DNA from: Siphonodentalium dalli
Taxonomy: Eukaryota; Mollusca; Scaphopoda; Gadilida; Siphonodentaliidae
DNA: 64,000 bases
Direction of reading: 5' to 3'
NCBI GenBank assembly: GCA_032622095.1
Contig: CP136061.1
Coordinates: forward strand, 134,749,587 to 134,813,586
Part shown: piece by piece, positions 1 to 11,499 of the stretch
Numbering within the stretch: the stretch's first letter is position 1
Layout of the letters: each line of letters opens with the position of its first letter
Position numbers and translations under genes: made by a program
The notes under the pieces: model-generated
Seen by the model: only the letters and a program-made list of their open reading frames with translations
What the model was told of the DNA's origin: nothing
Databases searched by the model: none

Positions 1-242
1 GAACACCCGATGCTAAAATAATTACATATACCTGCAAACTGCGCTCAGTGTATTCGAGTTGTTTCCATACAATCCTTATGCATTCACGAAGTTCATAAAT
101 AATGTTCATCAAACTCAACAGAGCCACCACATGCTGTATAGCGTGGTTTTTATTATTGTTAGACCCTGCGGTGGAGCATCTGTATATAGCATAATTATAT
201 AGTTAATATAGAACGGCTAGTTAATCTCAATCTTAAAAGCCT
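1..242. other. Unclassified AT-rich sequence
   Basis: I see no gene, repeat or hairpin here. The last 20 or so bases may be a further eroded part of the retrotransposon tail that begins at 243. Confidence 0.4.
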
Positions 243-672
243 GAATATCGCAGGATCAGTGGTGATTTGGTTGGGGTACTATTTAATCAGAAGACATTAC
301 AACCTAGATATAGATAGTTTGTTCCAAAGAGGGTTGTATACAAAAATTCGAGGACATTCAATGAAAATACAGAAACATAATGTGAACAAAAATATAAAGA
401 AATGCCCCTTCACACAACGCGTGATTAACGACTTCATAGTTCTAACCCCCTGCCAGATATGATAGTAGAGACAGTTGATCTATCTGAATTTAACACTTAT
501 CTGGATTCGTTCTTCTAAAGCAATGAATATCAATTTGAAGACCCTTAATTATCTGATTGATCATCACTTCGAGCTGCTATTTGATAAATTGTCACTAAAT
601 ATTATTGAATTGTTACCGGGACGAAAAGTCAAAAGATTTGTCCTGTAGATTGGTGATGATGATGATGATGAT
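243..672 (+). pseudogene. CR1/Jockey-like non-LTR retrotransposon, decayed 3' end
   Basis: This is the C-terminal remnant of a reverse-transcriptase ORF followed by a 3' UTR and a microsatellite tail. Visible blocks, in different frames because of frameshifts, are EYRRISGDLVGV at 243-278, TRGHSMKI with NIKKCPFTQRV near 340-425, and VETVDLSEFNTYLDSFF ending at a stop at about 518. These match the usual tail of CR1-type elements (YRRLRGDLIEVY, TRGH, FFxxRVVxxWNSLP, FKxxLD). The 3' UTR contains GGACGAAAAGTC (about 619-630) and ends in (GAT)n at 653-671. The same UTR motif and tail occur in the minus-strand copy at 22.9 kb, so both belong to one family. Dead on arrival by 5' truncation. The family-level call is an inference from motifs. 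Confidence 0.75.
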
Positions 673-755
673 ATAGCACAAACCGGATGTTGCGTTCTTC
701 ATTCAGCCCAGAATATGATTTTATGAAGCGCTTCTAAGGACATATCTATGCGCAA

Positions 756-1640
756 AAATAGAATTCTTCGGCCGCTAAGATCCCCCGATGATTCCCGAAC
801 ATCACTCGGTGCTAAGATCCCCCGAAGATTCCCGAACATCACTACCGAACCTGCGACGGAGATTCTTGGCACAAACACACTGTGATCCACTGTGCATGTA
901 ACACGTTATAACACGTAATCTACCATTCGTGTGACAGAATCCACCATACCGATTTCATTTTAAAAGTGTTTTTAAAGCCAAAATCGTTGGATTTGTGTCC
1001 GACGATTAGTTTTCTTGAGTAAATTGTCCCAACCTGCAAGTTTATTTGTGTCACACGATTAACTCGATTTGCTAAATTCTCCTAACCTGCAATGGCACGC
1101 GCATAATTATGTCTAACGAAATTTAAATTCAATGGACAAAATCTCCCACACCTGTGTTTTTTATATAACTAAATACTCAACATATATATATATATATATA
1201 TTAGGTACTTTCTGATATGTTTTACCATATTATCTACTATGGCAGGCAATCAAATAATGATACAAACTAGGAAATATTTTGTTATAGTGCGCATGAATAT
1301 ACGTTGGAATGTTTGCACGCGATTCCATGTGACGTCACAGTTCATTCATAAATGTTGTTTTGAAGCGCTCACATTGCGAATTTCAATTTCAGTCACTATC
1401 ACTACCAGTCTCTATTACTGCAATTCGTCTCCGTTTTCTCTATGTTGGTTGATCGGATTGAGGATTATAGTTATTAATGTATTGTACTGTGCAATCTCAT
1501 TTGATGTGAAACACGTGTCGAGGAAATGTTAAAACAATTTCAAAACTGCAGCGGCAATTTTTGTTGTTGTGTATTTCCGAAACATACCGAATGGCCTCGG
1601 GAATAATCGGGGGATCTTAGCGCCCGAAGAATTCTACTCT
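756..1640. mobile_element. Non-autonomous element with about 42-bp inverted ends (family T)
   Basis: The left end at 759-799 (TAGAATTCTTCGG then GCTAAGATCCCCCGATGATT) is repeated in inverse at 1595-1638. The left end also carries a direct repeat of about 38 bp (GCTAAGATCCCCCGA, ATTCCCGAACATCACT) at 773-809 and 811-847. The interior holds two to three degenerate copies of a 55-60 bp unit ending in AACCTGCAA (about 990-1150) and a short (TA)n at 1182-1200. There is no transposase ORF. No clear target duplication is visible, so the superfamily is unknown. Confidence 0.6.
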
Positions 1641-3281
1641 TGCTATCTATGCTAGTAACCATGTCGACATAATTTGACGCGGATAGCTACCAATCATGTT
1701 TTATAGTCAGTTTATAATCAGTTTATAATCAGTTTTATAATACAGTGTTGGTGTGCATTAATTAGCGAACGATGGATTACAAATATATATGCACCGAATG
1801 ATTCGTAGCCCATATATACAGTGAACAAATTAACGCCAGACCGCGAACACGTCACGCCGCGTCATATTCGCGGGTCATTATTTCCCCTTCCCATTTGAGG
1901 AGTGAGAATTTCAACCGACGACATGACGTCACCATGCTTGTGGAATTGTTCTTAGTGTTCGAATTGCCCAGTACTTAGTGTTAACCTGCAGATTGTGAAT
2001 ACTCAAGTTGAGTCAAGAACGCGAATTGAATACGCCCCAGACAGAAATACATCACCTGATCGAGAAACGCTGACAAAAGATGTGAACAATATACAAAAGA
2101 GGTCAGGGATCTTAGTGACCTATATATATTTCACAATTCTTGGTACGATAGACCTTAAATTTCCGCTACCACTGTCTATCAGTCGAAAAGTCGTAATAGG
2201 AAGTCGTCTGGACTTGCTGACGATTGCCATATATGACCATATACATCATTCATCAAAATTTACTTTACTTGTTTTACTATCCAAAACATTTGTGAGCGCT
2301 TCTTTGTCAAGCTCAGAAAGATATGTCACAAAATGATTGTCAGCAATTTGTATAAATGTGGAGCTTCATTCATAAATTACTTCATCAAAGCTATATATTT
2401 ATTATCAGACCTACCTATTTGTCTTGGCTGTAATGAATTTTGAATCTCAATAGAGGATAATGTTACCGAACCGTGACTGTCGTCTGCGCCGACAAAAAGA
2501 AACATACATAAGGAATATCATAGAACGTATGTTCAGTGCTCACCGTACGCGAGCGCATGACCCCACTCAAGTCAATCACCTGCGCGACTACATGCGTACC
2601 TTATTGTTCGATATTCGCTCAATTTTCATATCCGAATATTCTCCAGACCCAGAAGTTAAATTTCGCGAGAATACTCGAATAATTCATAAAAGGTTTGTCG
2701 AAAAAAATTGTGGAGACCTGTGTGTTTGGAGCTTCGAACCAGTTTGCACAAGAAATAATATCTCCCATGCAAGATATGCGACCAATCACACGATTATCTA
2801 TTTTCTGAAAACCTCATTGGCTTAGACGTCAAGGCGCATATTGCATCAGACCATTGTAAGCCGTATTTTTATAGTAACGTCAACGTCGGTTCGACTCCGA
2901 TAACCGCGGAATGGAACGAGGAAAAAGGAAAAAATAAAACCTTTACAAACCCGAAAAAATCGCGACAATTGTCGTTTAAGCACCAATAAACAACCGCTAG
3001 AAAAATCTATTTGCCATCTCAGGCTAATATATGGTGTAATTTGATTAGTGCATCTGGGACAGTTTGGAAGTTATTTATAGCTGGCGGGGTCGGTGGTTTC
3101 TACTATCAGTTTTGTGACTTCAATGCGAAATGTACCCTCTGTGTGGCCTTACGTCCATAAATAGAACAGACACCATAGTGATATGGTCTAACGACCAAAA
3201 CGACGACACAGTGTGACAAACCAAGCAATGAACCTGGTAGTTTATCCCATCAGGTAGTCACTAATGATCGTTTACTGTAGA
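1641..3281. other. Unclassified region with one uncertain ORF and a tRNA-like T arm
   Basis: There is no recognisable gene. An open frame at 2460-2825 (+, 121 codons) has an ordinary amino-acid composition, but I recognise no domain, there is no obvious splice or promoter context, and it may be chance or a decayed element. At about 2889-2910 a perfect pol III B-box-like string GGTTCGACTCC sits in a potential 5-bp stem with a 7-nt loop, but no matching acceptor stem is visible, so it is at best a tRNA or SINE fossil. A short triplication of ATCAGTTTATA lies near 1710-1740. Confidence 0.35.
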
Positions 3282-3735
3282 CAAGACTGAGTTTAGTGCG
3301 CCTGTCATTTGCAGAATGAGGTCCCCAGAGGGTGAATTTAGTGACGCTATCACGCATAACGGGCTAGCTTCACTAAATTCACCCTCTGTGGACCTCATTC
3401 TGCTTAAGCCTCATCTGCTATGGGAGACATAGACACAGATTGAAGTTCCCAAATGGTGAATATTGTGATGTACACCCATTGGGAACCTCGATTATGCAAT
3501 GTGTCGTCTGCCAATTTGGGGATATGGAAAAACTAACCTAAAAAAAATATAGAATCTATGTGAAGAAGTTTCTATAGAAATTTGATAACAAAGGAACGTT
3601 CCAATGAAGATGAGGCCTACGCTGAATGAGGTCCCCACAGGGTGAATTTAGTGATGCTATGTGTGATAGCGTCACTAATTTCACCCTCTGGGGACCTCAT
3701 TCTGCAAATGACAGACATGCGCTATAATCAGGCTA
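3282..3735. mobile_element. Double-hairpin element, family B (GAGGTCCCC), complete copy
   Basis: Each end is a hairpin of about 85-92 bp: 3311-3403 and 3621-3705. Both are built from GCAGAATGAGGTCCCC and GGGTGAATTTAGTGAYGCTA and their complements. Outside the hairpins the termini continue as inverted repeats (CTGTCATTTGCAG on the left, CTGCAAATGACAG on the right). The core between hairpins (3404-3620) is unique-looking, apart from an inner inverted pair around GCCTCATC. There is no ORF. Related copies lie at 21109-21362 and, as a single hairpin, at 55197-55284. Confidence 0.8.
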
Positions 3736-5651
3736 CAATGTATTGATTCAAATAGTGCTTATAATCCTTCGCCGCCACGATAAAGTGAAAGTATATAGTT
3801 TCGAATATACATTTAGACGCCTGGTTAGGATACCTTATTTTTTATAACTTGTTTGTTTGTTTGTTTTTGTCAGACGAAAATGCAATGTCTCAAAATTTAT
3901 CTTCGGCGATTGTACCACGCACGTGACTCTGCGTGGTAGATAATGACTTTTTTCACGAATAAACATATTGTACTTTTGTACATCTGATACGTTATTATTC
4001 ATTTAATTGATACTTTGAAGTTTCTGAAGGAGAAATTGTTGTCTAAGATGTGATGGTTTTTTACGCCTATAGCGTGCATTGAACACTCATGTCATTGACT
4101 TCGGACATGGACATCATGTTAACAACGAAATAGCTTCGATTTTCCACGTTATTTTGACTGCTCAATTGGACGTGAATTTCTTGGTGTCGCGTAGCTGTCA
4201 GCGGTCATTGAACTGATGAAAAAGGAGACATCAAACCATTGATAAAATATGACCCCGATCTAAATACCCGCTGTCCTTTTGTCTCTTGCTCTCTACCACG
4301 CGCGATACAATCGACAACTTGAGTCTAGACTTTAGAGACATGGTTATGGCCCCGATTCTGTATGTGCATTGTATTTTTGTTCACCATTATTTTGTCAATC
4401 CTATTGTATACGTACATGCTTTATCCAATACATTATTCAGTATGAGCACTCTTCTGCACGTAAATATGACCCGCCCGAATTGACACCAAATTTTTCAAAA
4501 CTATTTTCAGCAAGTTTCAATGGGAATAAACGCGAAACTTACTTGCAAACAAACGCCATTCGTAAGACATATATACATCACGGAGACCCCCACAAGAGTA
4601 TCTAACATAAAACAATTATAGAATAAGAAAAAAAGCTAATTTTTTCTCAAGAACGCTCTTTAGTGATCGCCGTTGATGGGCAACCGGATAAGTCTTCATT
4701 GTCATATGCGAGTGTTTGAGTCCTACACTGTAGGTAACCGGCGTGGTAAAATTTCCACTTATGAAAGCCGCTATATGATCGTCAAATCTCACCATGAATG
4801 GGTTACACGTTCAAAATAGTTTTACTGTGCAGGTTTTGACTTTTTGACGCCTGAAAGTCAAACATACGCCAAGGATTAAATATCAAACAATATCAAATCG
4901 CTGTTCATGATTAGATACCGATTGGTACAGGATTGTATTTCAAAATGAGTATTCTGATATAATCAAAGGGGGTTAACCGGATCTAACTTAGATGAATTCC
5001 TTTTGGAATGATAATATGGAGTAAATAACGGAGATATATGCTCAGAAATTAAAAACAAAATTAAAACAACATTTTTGAACCAGAGAAGTGTTCTTAAATA
5101 TATTTGTTAAACCGAAGAAGTGATTTACGCGCAGTAATGATTTTAACGATAGTTTTTTAACCAAAGAGTTGATTTTACGAAAGGTCATTCTTATAGGCAA
5201 GATTGTTCTTTTCTGTTCTTCGTGAATCGTCAGATCAAAGTTTTAAGTGATGAAGTGTTAAACGCAACAATGCAAACATTATAACCATGCACATGAATTT
5301 AGCTATGCCCTTGGATCTTGGTGTATACTATTGATCCTGCATAACAGAAATGGTTGTATCCTCGGCAACATTTTCTGATAGAGTGAAGCTCTGAAAAGGG
5401 TCCAGCAAGCTCTGGTGCTGCTTCATGTGAAGCAGTGTCGACTGAACTGACGTCATAGGAAGTGGTATAAATAGTTGTAGGTCATGATTAAATCGGTTGA
5501 AGTTGTAACCAAAACATATCTCAGTTATCTCAAGTGTTCGTTTCGAGATATCTTAAAAGAGGTTTATCAGTTTGACCCAGTTGTCCCATACCGAATGTGG
5601 TTTCGCCTACATGTTCCAATATGAAACTAGGACATTTAAAGTGCAGCAGCA
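3736..5651. other. Unclassified AT-rich region
   Basis: No gene or dispersed repeat was recognised. The short open frames at 4286-4605 overlap each other in different frames and have no domain character. A stretch of loosely similar sentences around 5040-5180 (ACC-AGAAGTG-TT-TT) may be a very old tandem repeat. Confidence 0.35.
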
Positions 5652-5879
5652 TTAACCCTTTCAGTGCCAAGTCAGATTTTTGTATCAACCCATATTTCCT
5701 TTATCATTTTTCAAATTTATTGATTATAATAATGTGATACATTGATGGAAAGAGCTCCAAGAGCTCTAAGAGCTCTTTCCATCAATGCATATATCACATT
5801 ATTATAATCAATAAATTTGAAAAATGATCAAGGAAATATGGGTTGATACAAAAATCGGACCTGGCACTGAAAGGGTTAA
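5652..5879. mobile_element. Full-length palindromic MITE flanked by TTAA
   Basis: This is an almost perfect hairpin of 228 bp. The left arm runs CCCTTTCAGTGCCAAGTC and continues to GATGGAAAGAGCTC. The right arm is its complement, ending GACCTGGCACTGAAAGGG. TTAA occurs at both edges (5652-5655 and 5876-5879). TTAA target duplications with CCC-starting ends are the signature of the piggyBac superfamily, so a piggyBac-mobilised MITE is the best inference. The loop is only AAGAGCTCTAAGAGCTC-like sequence near 5758-5776. High arm identity suggests a young or gene-converted copy. Confidence 0.8.
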
Positions 5880-5956
5880 ATATCCACGGCACGAATTTAC
5901 ACCAAAGTAGTCAAACATTCCTTTCAGCACACCATACAAAGGAACAAGACGTATAC

Positions 5957-6655
5957 TTAGGCCAAAGAAAAAAGATTGTATGTTTCCGGTAACATAGCGA
6001 AAAAATTAGGGTAGGTAGGTAGGGAATTTTTTTTATTTTTTTTTATTTTGATATTTTTTATCCAGCTGCAGAAATATTGAACTACCTCAACCAAAGTGAC
6101 ATAAAATGCCAACCCGTGCCATGGGGAAAGTATTACTTGATCAACACAGTGGAAATATACATTAAGATTGATAAAAAATCAAACTTACTTCATGCTTACG
6201 TATGTTTTTTATTATTCACATACCACATTTTCATAAATTTGGCTATAAACTTGGTACAAAATTGATGTCACTAACTTTTTATAAGAATTTTACCAATAAT
6301 ACCGCCATTATACCGTACATGTATTGTGACGATTACATCCCATTGTATGGGGGTAGCCAGTACGCCCACCGAGCATGCCTGGTTTTTGGAAACAGTAGCT
6401 ACATGTATACCCCTAATATATGCAGTGATAACCTCTTTACATGTATATATACAGATACACACCCACCATGTCTGTTGATAGTGTTCCATAAGTCCCAAAC
6501 AAGACATAAAGCAGGCAGGAGATCCACTCTCAGGAAATTAAAATTGCGAAAATTTTGACTTTTTCTCAAAATATCAATAAAAAGTTTAGGGTCGGCGGGT
6601 TATTTTTAGGGTCGGTCGATGTACGGAAACATAGTATCTTTTTTCTCTGGCCTTA
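5957..6655. mobile_element. Inverted-repeat element of about 0.7 kb (family P)
   Basis: The left end TTAGGCCAAAGAAAAAAGAT with TATGTTTCCG and a run of GGGTAGG repeats is matched in inverse at 6580-6655 (TAAGGCCAGAGAAAAAAGAT in the reverse strand, then TATGTTTCCG and GGGTCGG repeats). The interior carries overlapping open frames on both strands (6077-6558), none with a recognised domain. No convincing target duplication was found. Confidence 0.6.
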
Positions 6656-7120
6656 CACACAGTCACCATATGGTGTATGCCAGAAACATTGCAAAAAGCC
6701 ACACATCAGTTTACATTGAAAACGAGTACAAATGACCTCAATTGAGAACATGTTTATTTTCTACTGCCGAAACGAAAGCATGGATGCTCTTTATCAGAGA
6801 TAGTCATTATAATTTATTCTCGCTTGACAAAATTCAAAACGTTTTAACACTTCCCTTTATTAAAAGCCGATATATGACCATGCATCCGAAGCCTCACATC
6901 ACACGAGACTCATTGGCACGTTCTAACTATTTTCTTCTATAGAAAACGTACCCGTGGTAGTTTTATGGTGCAATGCAATTAGGATCGTGCATCTTTAAGT
7001 TAGTATTTCCAGATAACGTTCGCCTGTGCGACAATATACCGACGGTGCTAATTTGACTCATTTCCTTATAAACATTTGACGTATTGAATGGTGTAATTTT
7101 AATGAAATAAAATTTCAAAC
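6656..7120. other. Unclassified AT-rich sequence
   Basis: No supported gene or repeat was seen. A 66-codon frame at 6742-6942 has no domain character. Confidence 0.35.
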
Positions 7121-7300
7121 TACAGTAATGCCCTAATTAATCGACTTTTAGTCGGAAATATGGCTTGTTGCCATTAATCGGAAAGCTCTCGGCGAGAGCT
7201 TTTCGATGAATGGCAACAAGCCATATTTCCGACTAAATCCTGAAAAGTTACCCATAATTCAGCTGTGGTTAAGAAATCGATTAATTAGGGCATTACTGTA
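7121..7300. mobile_element. Tc1/mariner-like hairpin MITE (family J), complete copy
   Basis: The ends are TA-CAGTAATGCCCTAATTAA and its inverse GGGCATTACTG-TA, which fits a TA target duplication and the CAGT-type end of Tc1/mariner elements. Inside, an almost perfect hairpin is centred near 7192, where CTCTCGGCGAGAG forms the tip. Two further copies in the window (18548-18663, 40446-40562) contain only the right arm, each starting at the hairpin tip. No ORF is needed; a 130-codon frame over the right arm is incidental. Confidence 0.8.
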
Positions 7301-8427
7301 TATCAATACCAGTCGCAGACACCGATTCTTCTTCATTCCTCGTCCACCGATTTCGAATCACGTTTGCGCATCAAAATACATTTTGGTTGCACCTGGCACT
7401 ATTTCCTGTTATGCAATGACCGTTGCATATCATTATTATAGAATGGGTTTAATGAAGGGAATAAGGGGCGGATCATGCAACAGTTATTATATTATGTTAC
7501 CATGCAGACTGGGTATATTGCTCTTATATATATATAGTGTGAAAATGCACGTAAAAAGGCACCATGCATGTGTCCTCTCTGCTTCGGATATATACTAATA
7601 CAGAGTTAACACATGTTAGACTGGTTCCCATAACCCAGTATTCCAATGCCATTTCACTATATCAGTCCGTACGAGCACAACACTAAGATCTAGTTGCCCG
7701 TGAATGTATGGTGACCCAAGCCCCGTTCTACCCGTAACATATACAATTACACCAGTAATTAAATGGTCAGAATAATCAGTTAAGGTTCATTTGCATATCT
7801 GTACACGATTATGTGATTTGCATGTGTTAGTATACCCCGATATTTTCATATATGGTCGACTAAAATATGTTGTGCTGTAGACAGGCTCTTGTCCGCTGGA
7901 ACAGTCACTCCTCTCCGTCCATGGTGGAGAGCAAGAATGGCTGCTGTCTCTCATGGTCCGACGACCTGATCCTGCTGCTACAAACCCATTCGTTCTGATT
8001 CGTCAGTGAATGCCGCCCAACACTTCGACAAATTATAATATTGTCACCTGAATATGTCAAAATATTAACGGTGAGATTCATCATGTGTGTCTCCCCGACA
8101 TCAAATGGCCATCACCTTTCATTAATCGTACCAGGCGCTGGTATTCTCATTGTCAATCGATTGATGGTGGAAGTTTAAACCGCATCCGCCGGAAAACCAC
8201 AAGAAAAGTGAAAAGAGGTCAATATAAAATGCGCATAAATTCATTCATGATAAAATAGGTTTAGAAAAAATTGAGCAAAACCGTACATGCATGCCTCTCC
8301 AGACGTCATAATACACGCACGGTGGGGAATCACGTGGTTTCGATGTTGGTCAGTATACCACGCATTGAAAATGACCGAGGCGAGCGCAAACGTACACAAA
8401 CATAATTTATGAGGAACTGACACAAAA
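7301..8427. other. Unclassified region
   Basis: No gene, RNA gene or repeat could be supported. The base composition is less AT-rich than its neighbours around 7880-8000. Confidence 0.35.
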
Positions 8428-8705
8428 CGTAGCATTTTGACTGTTACGAGCTAGATTATTTTAAAAACAAGTTTATGCCTTATTTGTTTCGAAATACTCA
8501 GTAGTTTTCTATTGCATTCTGACAAAAGTTATCCGTCGGAGGTTCGTGTAATACACAAGTCCATATGCATTTAGCAAAATCCTTTGACTGACAACTTTTG
8601 TCAGAATGTTACAGCAAATAACTGTGAGTTTGGACACAAAAGAGGTATCAGCTTGTTTAAAAAATAGAATAGCATATGCTCGTAACTGCCAAAAATACTA
8701 TGTCA
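8428..8705. mobile_element. Imperfect palindrome, probable old foldback element
   Basis: The inner pair ATTCTGACAAAAGTT (8515-8529) and AACTTTTGTCAGAAT (8592-8606) is flanked by weaker but collinear matches further out: TTTTAAAAACAAG against CTTGTTTAAAAAAT, and ACTGTTACGAGC against GCTCGTAACTG. The whole structure spans about 280 bp. The ends are not sharp and no target duplication is visible. Confidence 0.5.
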
Positions 8706-10142
8706 TATATGTCGTATGTTAGTTTATGACCCTTTTCCTAGTTTCTGGTCGCGTTTGCGATAGCCTCGGCCATTTTGAATGCGTGATTCCAATCAACTCG
8801 AAACTATGCGATTCCCCAGCGTGATAAGATTGACTGTGCACATGGATCAAGGTGAAGCTGATCATAATACATTTTCAAGTGGGCCAACTGCACTCGCGGT
8901 GTTCGCAACAAAGAATATGTATGGAGTTATTCTTAGTGGAATGAGCTTTCACGACAAGTCACAACTATATGCAATACATTCTGTTAAGAAGAAAATAAAT
9001 ATTCTGGCATTAAAGAAATTTCGTTTTCAGAAGTGAAGACGGTATAATTTTCCTGGAAAAAAAATCAACTGAAAGCCACATTAGTATTTAGTTTACTCAT
9101 GTGGTTACTCAGTTCAGTGAGAAGCCATTGTCTTACCGCCCAATGATTTCGTTCAACCCACAAAAGAGAGCTATAGTGTGAACTAAGTCATATTCATATT
9201 TCATGTTGGGCTATTTCTGAGCTTACGTTTTTATAAAGTTGTTTCAGCTAAAGAAACTTATACATTAATCGAATTGATATGTGCCCCGCGTGAGTGCTTA
9301 TTCAATACTTGCCTAGTTTCGTGATGGAAATATCATGACAATAAGCTCTTGACTTTAACGAGAAGAGCGTAATTCAAGTCATACATGTATTATGCGGTTT
9401 TACACAATTATATTTGTATGTTAATTTCAATTGTGCAACTGTCATATCTTGGTGTATTGCAATACATATATCTATCTATCTATACTTTCTATATTCTGTT
9501 AGGATTTGTCGAAGAATAGTGGCCAGCATACGTGGCCCATTCAGGTGGAGGGACCGAATTACACGTTTCACAACTCACAAGTCATCTTCAAGGTGCATGT
9601 GATCTACCTTTCGACCACTCGTGTGCTATATGCCACCTGCCAGTGTCTGCTATAAGTAACCCACTCGTCATAGCACCCTGCTCCGTATTTATGTAATGGG
9701 GATCTTGTCAGGTAACATCAATGCCGCGACGACGCGTTAATAAACTTGAATCTCTAGTGACAACCGGTAATGATTACAACGCCTTCGTCATGTTATCGTT
9801 TACTCGATAGACGGTCGACGTATCAGGCAATCGCGGTGATAAACTTCAGAATATACTATTCTGTTTGATCAACTAAACATCTTGCTTATCACGTATAACA
9901 CGCGAATTAGTGAATTTTCTTGTACTACAAAACATTAAACTTGCTCTTCAAAAGAGACTCGATAGCTTTGGTAGGTGGTGGGAGACGCACTCCACTTCTC
10001 GTGTTGGGGTTTATCGCCGCTTCAAGCGTAATTTTTTTTAAGGCCATATCGTGGTAAGAAATAGGAAACTTCGCAGATACGCGCATGATGTTACCACCCA
10101 TTTGCGTAGATGACCAGTCTAATTAAAATACTATTACAAGCT
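8706..10142. other. Unclassified region
   Basis: There is an open frame of 85 codons at 8779-9036 with no recognised domain. A short (TATC)n lies near 9467-9482. Nothing else was supported. Confidence 0.35.
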
Positions 10143-10450
10143 ACAGTCTGAATCATTTCAACACTCTTTCTATTACCGCCGCTATAAATAGCTTTCACTG
10201 GCAATCCCACTGTATGACGTCACCGCGCACATTTCTCATTACAATAGTTTTACGATTGACAGATATCTGCTTTCGGTTTCGATCGTTTTCGCGAATAACA
10301 AATTTGCCTGGTAACTCTTGGAAAATCTTAATTCTATTCTCCTTTGTATGTATTATTGGTTAATTCTTGACTCTTGGTTAGACTCTTTTTAGTGTTTAAT
10401 TAGTTGTCGTAATCTAAATTTGTAAACACTGTGTGAAATTAGCAATGTGG
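10143..10450 (+). repeat. Dispersed repeat H, copy 1 (with TATAAATA)
   Basis: This stretch is collinear with 24010-24330: ATTACCG, TATAAATAGC, TTTCGGTTTCG, TTTTCGCGAATAACA, TTGGAAA, TAGTGTTTAATTAG and GAAATTAGCAAT occur in the same order and spacing. The TATAAATA box makes a promoter-like reading possible. The nature of the parent element is unknown. It lies directly upstream of the G repeat. Confidence 0.6.
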
Positions 10451-10477
10451 CCTCCTGGTTTACGTGAAGATCATCGC

Positions 10478-10725
10478 AGTATAGCAATTCCGACAATCAC
10501 CTGGTTTGTTTCATCGCTTTGCCGTGGAATATTGATTGGCTGACACTGACGTAATGCTTATTGATTGGCTGACACTGACGTAATGCTTATTGATTGGCTG
10601 ACACTGACGTAATGCTTATTGATTGGCTGACACTGACGTAATGCTTATTGGGAGTAATGGGATGCCCTGCTATTTTTTCAGACTATATAACGCGTAGCTT
10701 GTTCAATAGTTGACCGGTCGATGAC
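10478..10725 (+). repeat. Repeat G, copy 1, with four 29-bp CCAAT/CRE-like tandem units
   Basis: Units at 10531-10646 repeat exactly four times. Each carries GATTGGCT (inverted CCAAT box) and TGACGTAA (CRE-like). About 45 bp after the array comes CTATATAA and then ACGCGTAGCTTGTTCAATAG. A diverged copy at 33990-34140 has a single unit with CTGACGCTGGCGTGATGCTT and the same ACGCGTAGCTTGTTCAATAG end. The arrangement resembles a pol II promoter of a mobile element, but no transcript evidence exists here. Confidence 0.65.
10531..10646 (+). promoter_or_regulatory. Tandem array of inverted CCAAT plus CRE-like sites
   Basis: Four identical 29-bp units each place AGCCAATC (reverse strand) about 6 bp from TGACGTAA, and a TATATAA follows at about 10684. 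Identity between units implies recent expansion. A regulatory role is inferred from the motifs only. Confidence 0.4.
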
Positions 10726-10854
10726 TATATAACTATCGCTCTATGATATCAGAACATCCCAACACAGGCGATGGAGAGCAAACTATTCCAAGATTGAATG
10801 GGTTCATTCCTAACTGATTTGATACCATGAAACCACAATATGTACGTTTTCTAT

Positions 10855-10945
10855 ACCAGAACATAATTATATCGGGCTCATGAGGCCATTAATGTGAGCT
10901 TTTGATGGCCATGTATCGACTTTCAAATGAAGAAGTTTTAACACG
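10855..10945 (+). repeat. Dispersed repeat I, copy 1
   Basis: ATCGACTTTCAAA, GAAG and TTTGAATTTTTGTCAG recur in the same order at 50740-50825. A related nearby block at 11185-11260 (TTAGGAAATTTTGAATTA, GGTGTCAAATC) recurs at 42690-42755. They may all be pieces of one larger, broken element. Confidence 0.5.
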
Positions 10946-10989
10946 TTTTGAATTTTTGTCAGGATAGCAAAAATTCAAATGATCGTCTC

Positions 10990-11122
10990 CAGGGACGCCG
11001 GAGTAGGGGGCATGCGGGGGCACTTGCCCCATTGCCCTGACCCAGGGGAATCCAGTGGGTACCCGAAAAGTGCACTCCTGACTGGTTTGCCCAATTGCCC
11101 TTTGATGCTTCCGGCGTCCCTG
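10990..11122. mobile_element. Small foldback element, family U, copy 1
   Basis: The ends CAGGGACGCCGGA and TCCGGCGTCCCTG are exact inverses. The interior is GC-rich with CTTGCCCC and ATTGCCC runs. A longer relative at 59872-60209, inside the 59.5-62.6 kb element, has ends AGGGGTGCCGGA and CCGGCACCT and the same GGATGC/TTGATGC and CTTGCCC words. Confidence 0.55.
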
Positions 11123-11499
11123 ATTGCCTCTTATATCGTCTCTTCCGTCGTCCAGAAACCATTTAACGGTTGATACTATTTCTACTCAGTAAGCCGAAAA
11201 CTGGCTTAGGAAATTTTGAATTATTTGGTGTCAAATCGGACATGGATCTTTAAGTATTTTACATATAAGATTTTTAATTTTCCAGAAGATATTTGTAGTG
11301 AAACAGGTAGAAAGAACTAAAGTTCAAACAATGGATAAGACTTTTGACTCACAACCCTCGAAATAGCAACTTCAGTGACACCACTTTTGATGGCTGGCCT
11401 GAACTAAGACATCTAGGAGCAAGTTCTGAGGTACCCACTTCTTCAGCACTCGGCTATATTAAACAAACTGCAACTCTATTGTGTGATAACACAAAGCTC

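Noticed and set aside
2460-2825. Protein-coding gene of 121 codons
   Set aside because: No domain, promoter, splice or polyadenylation context supports it; it is kept only as a remark in the regional entry.
2860-2915. tRNA gene around GGTTCGACTCC
   Set aside because: Only a T-arm-like stem-loop is present; no matching acceptor, D or anticodon arms were found upstream.
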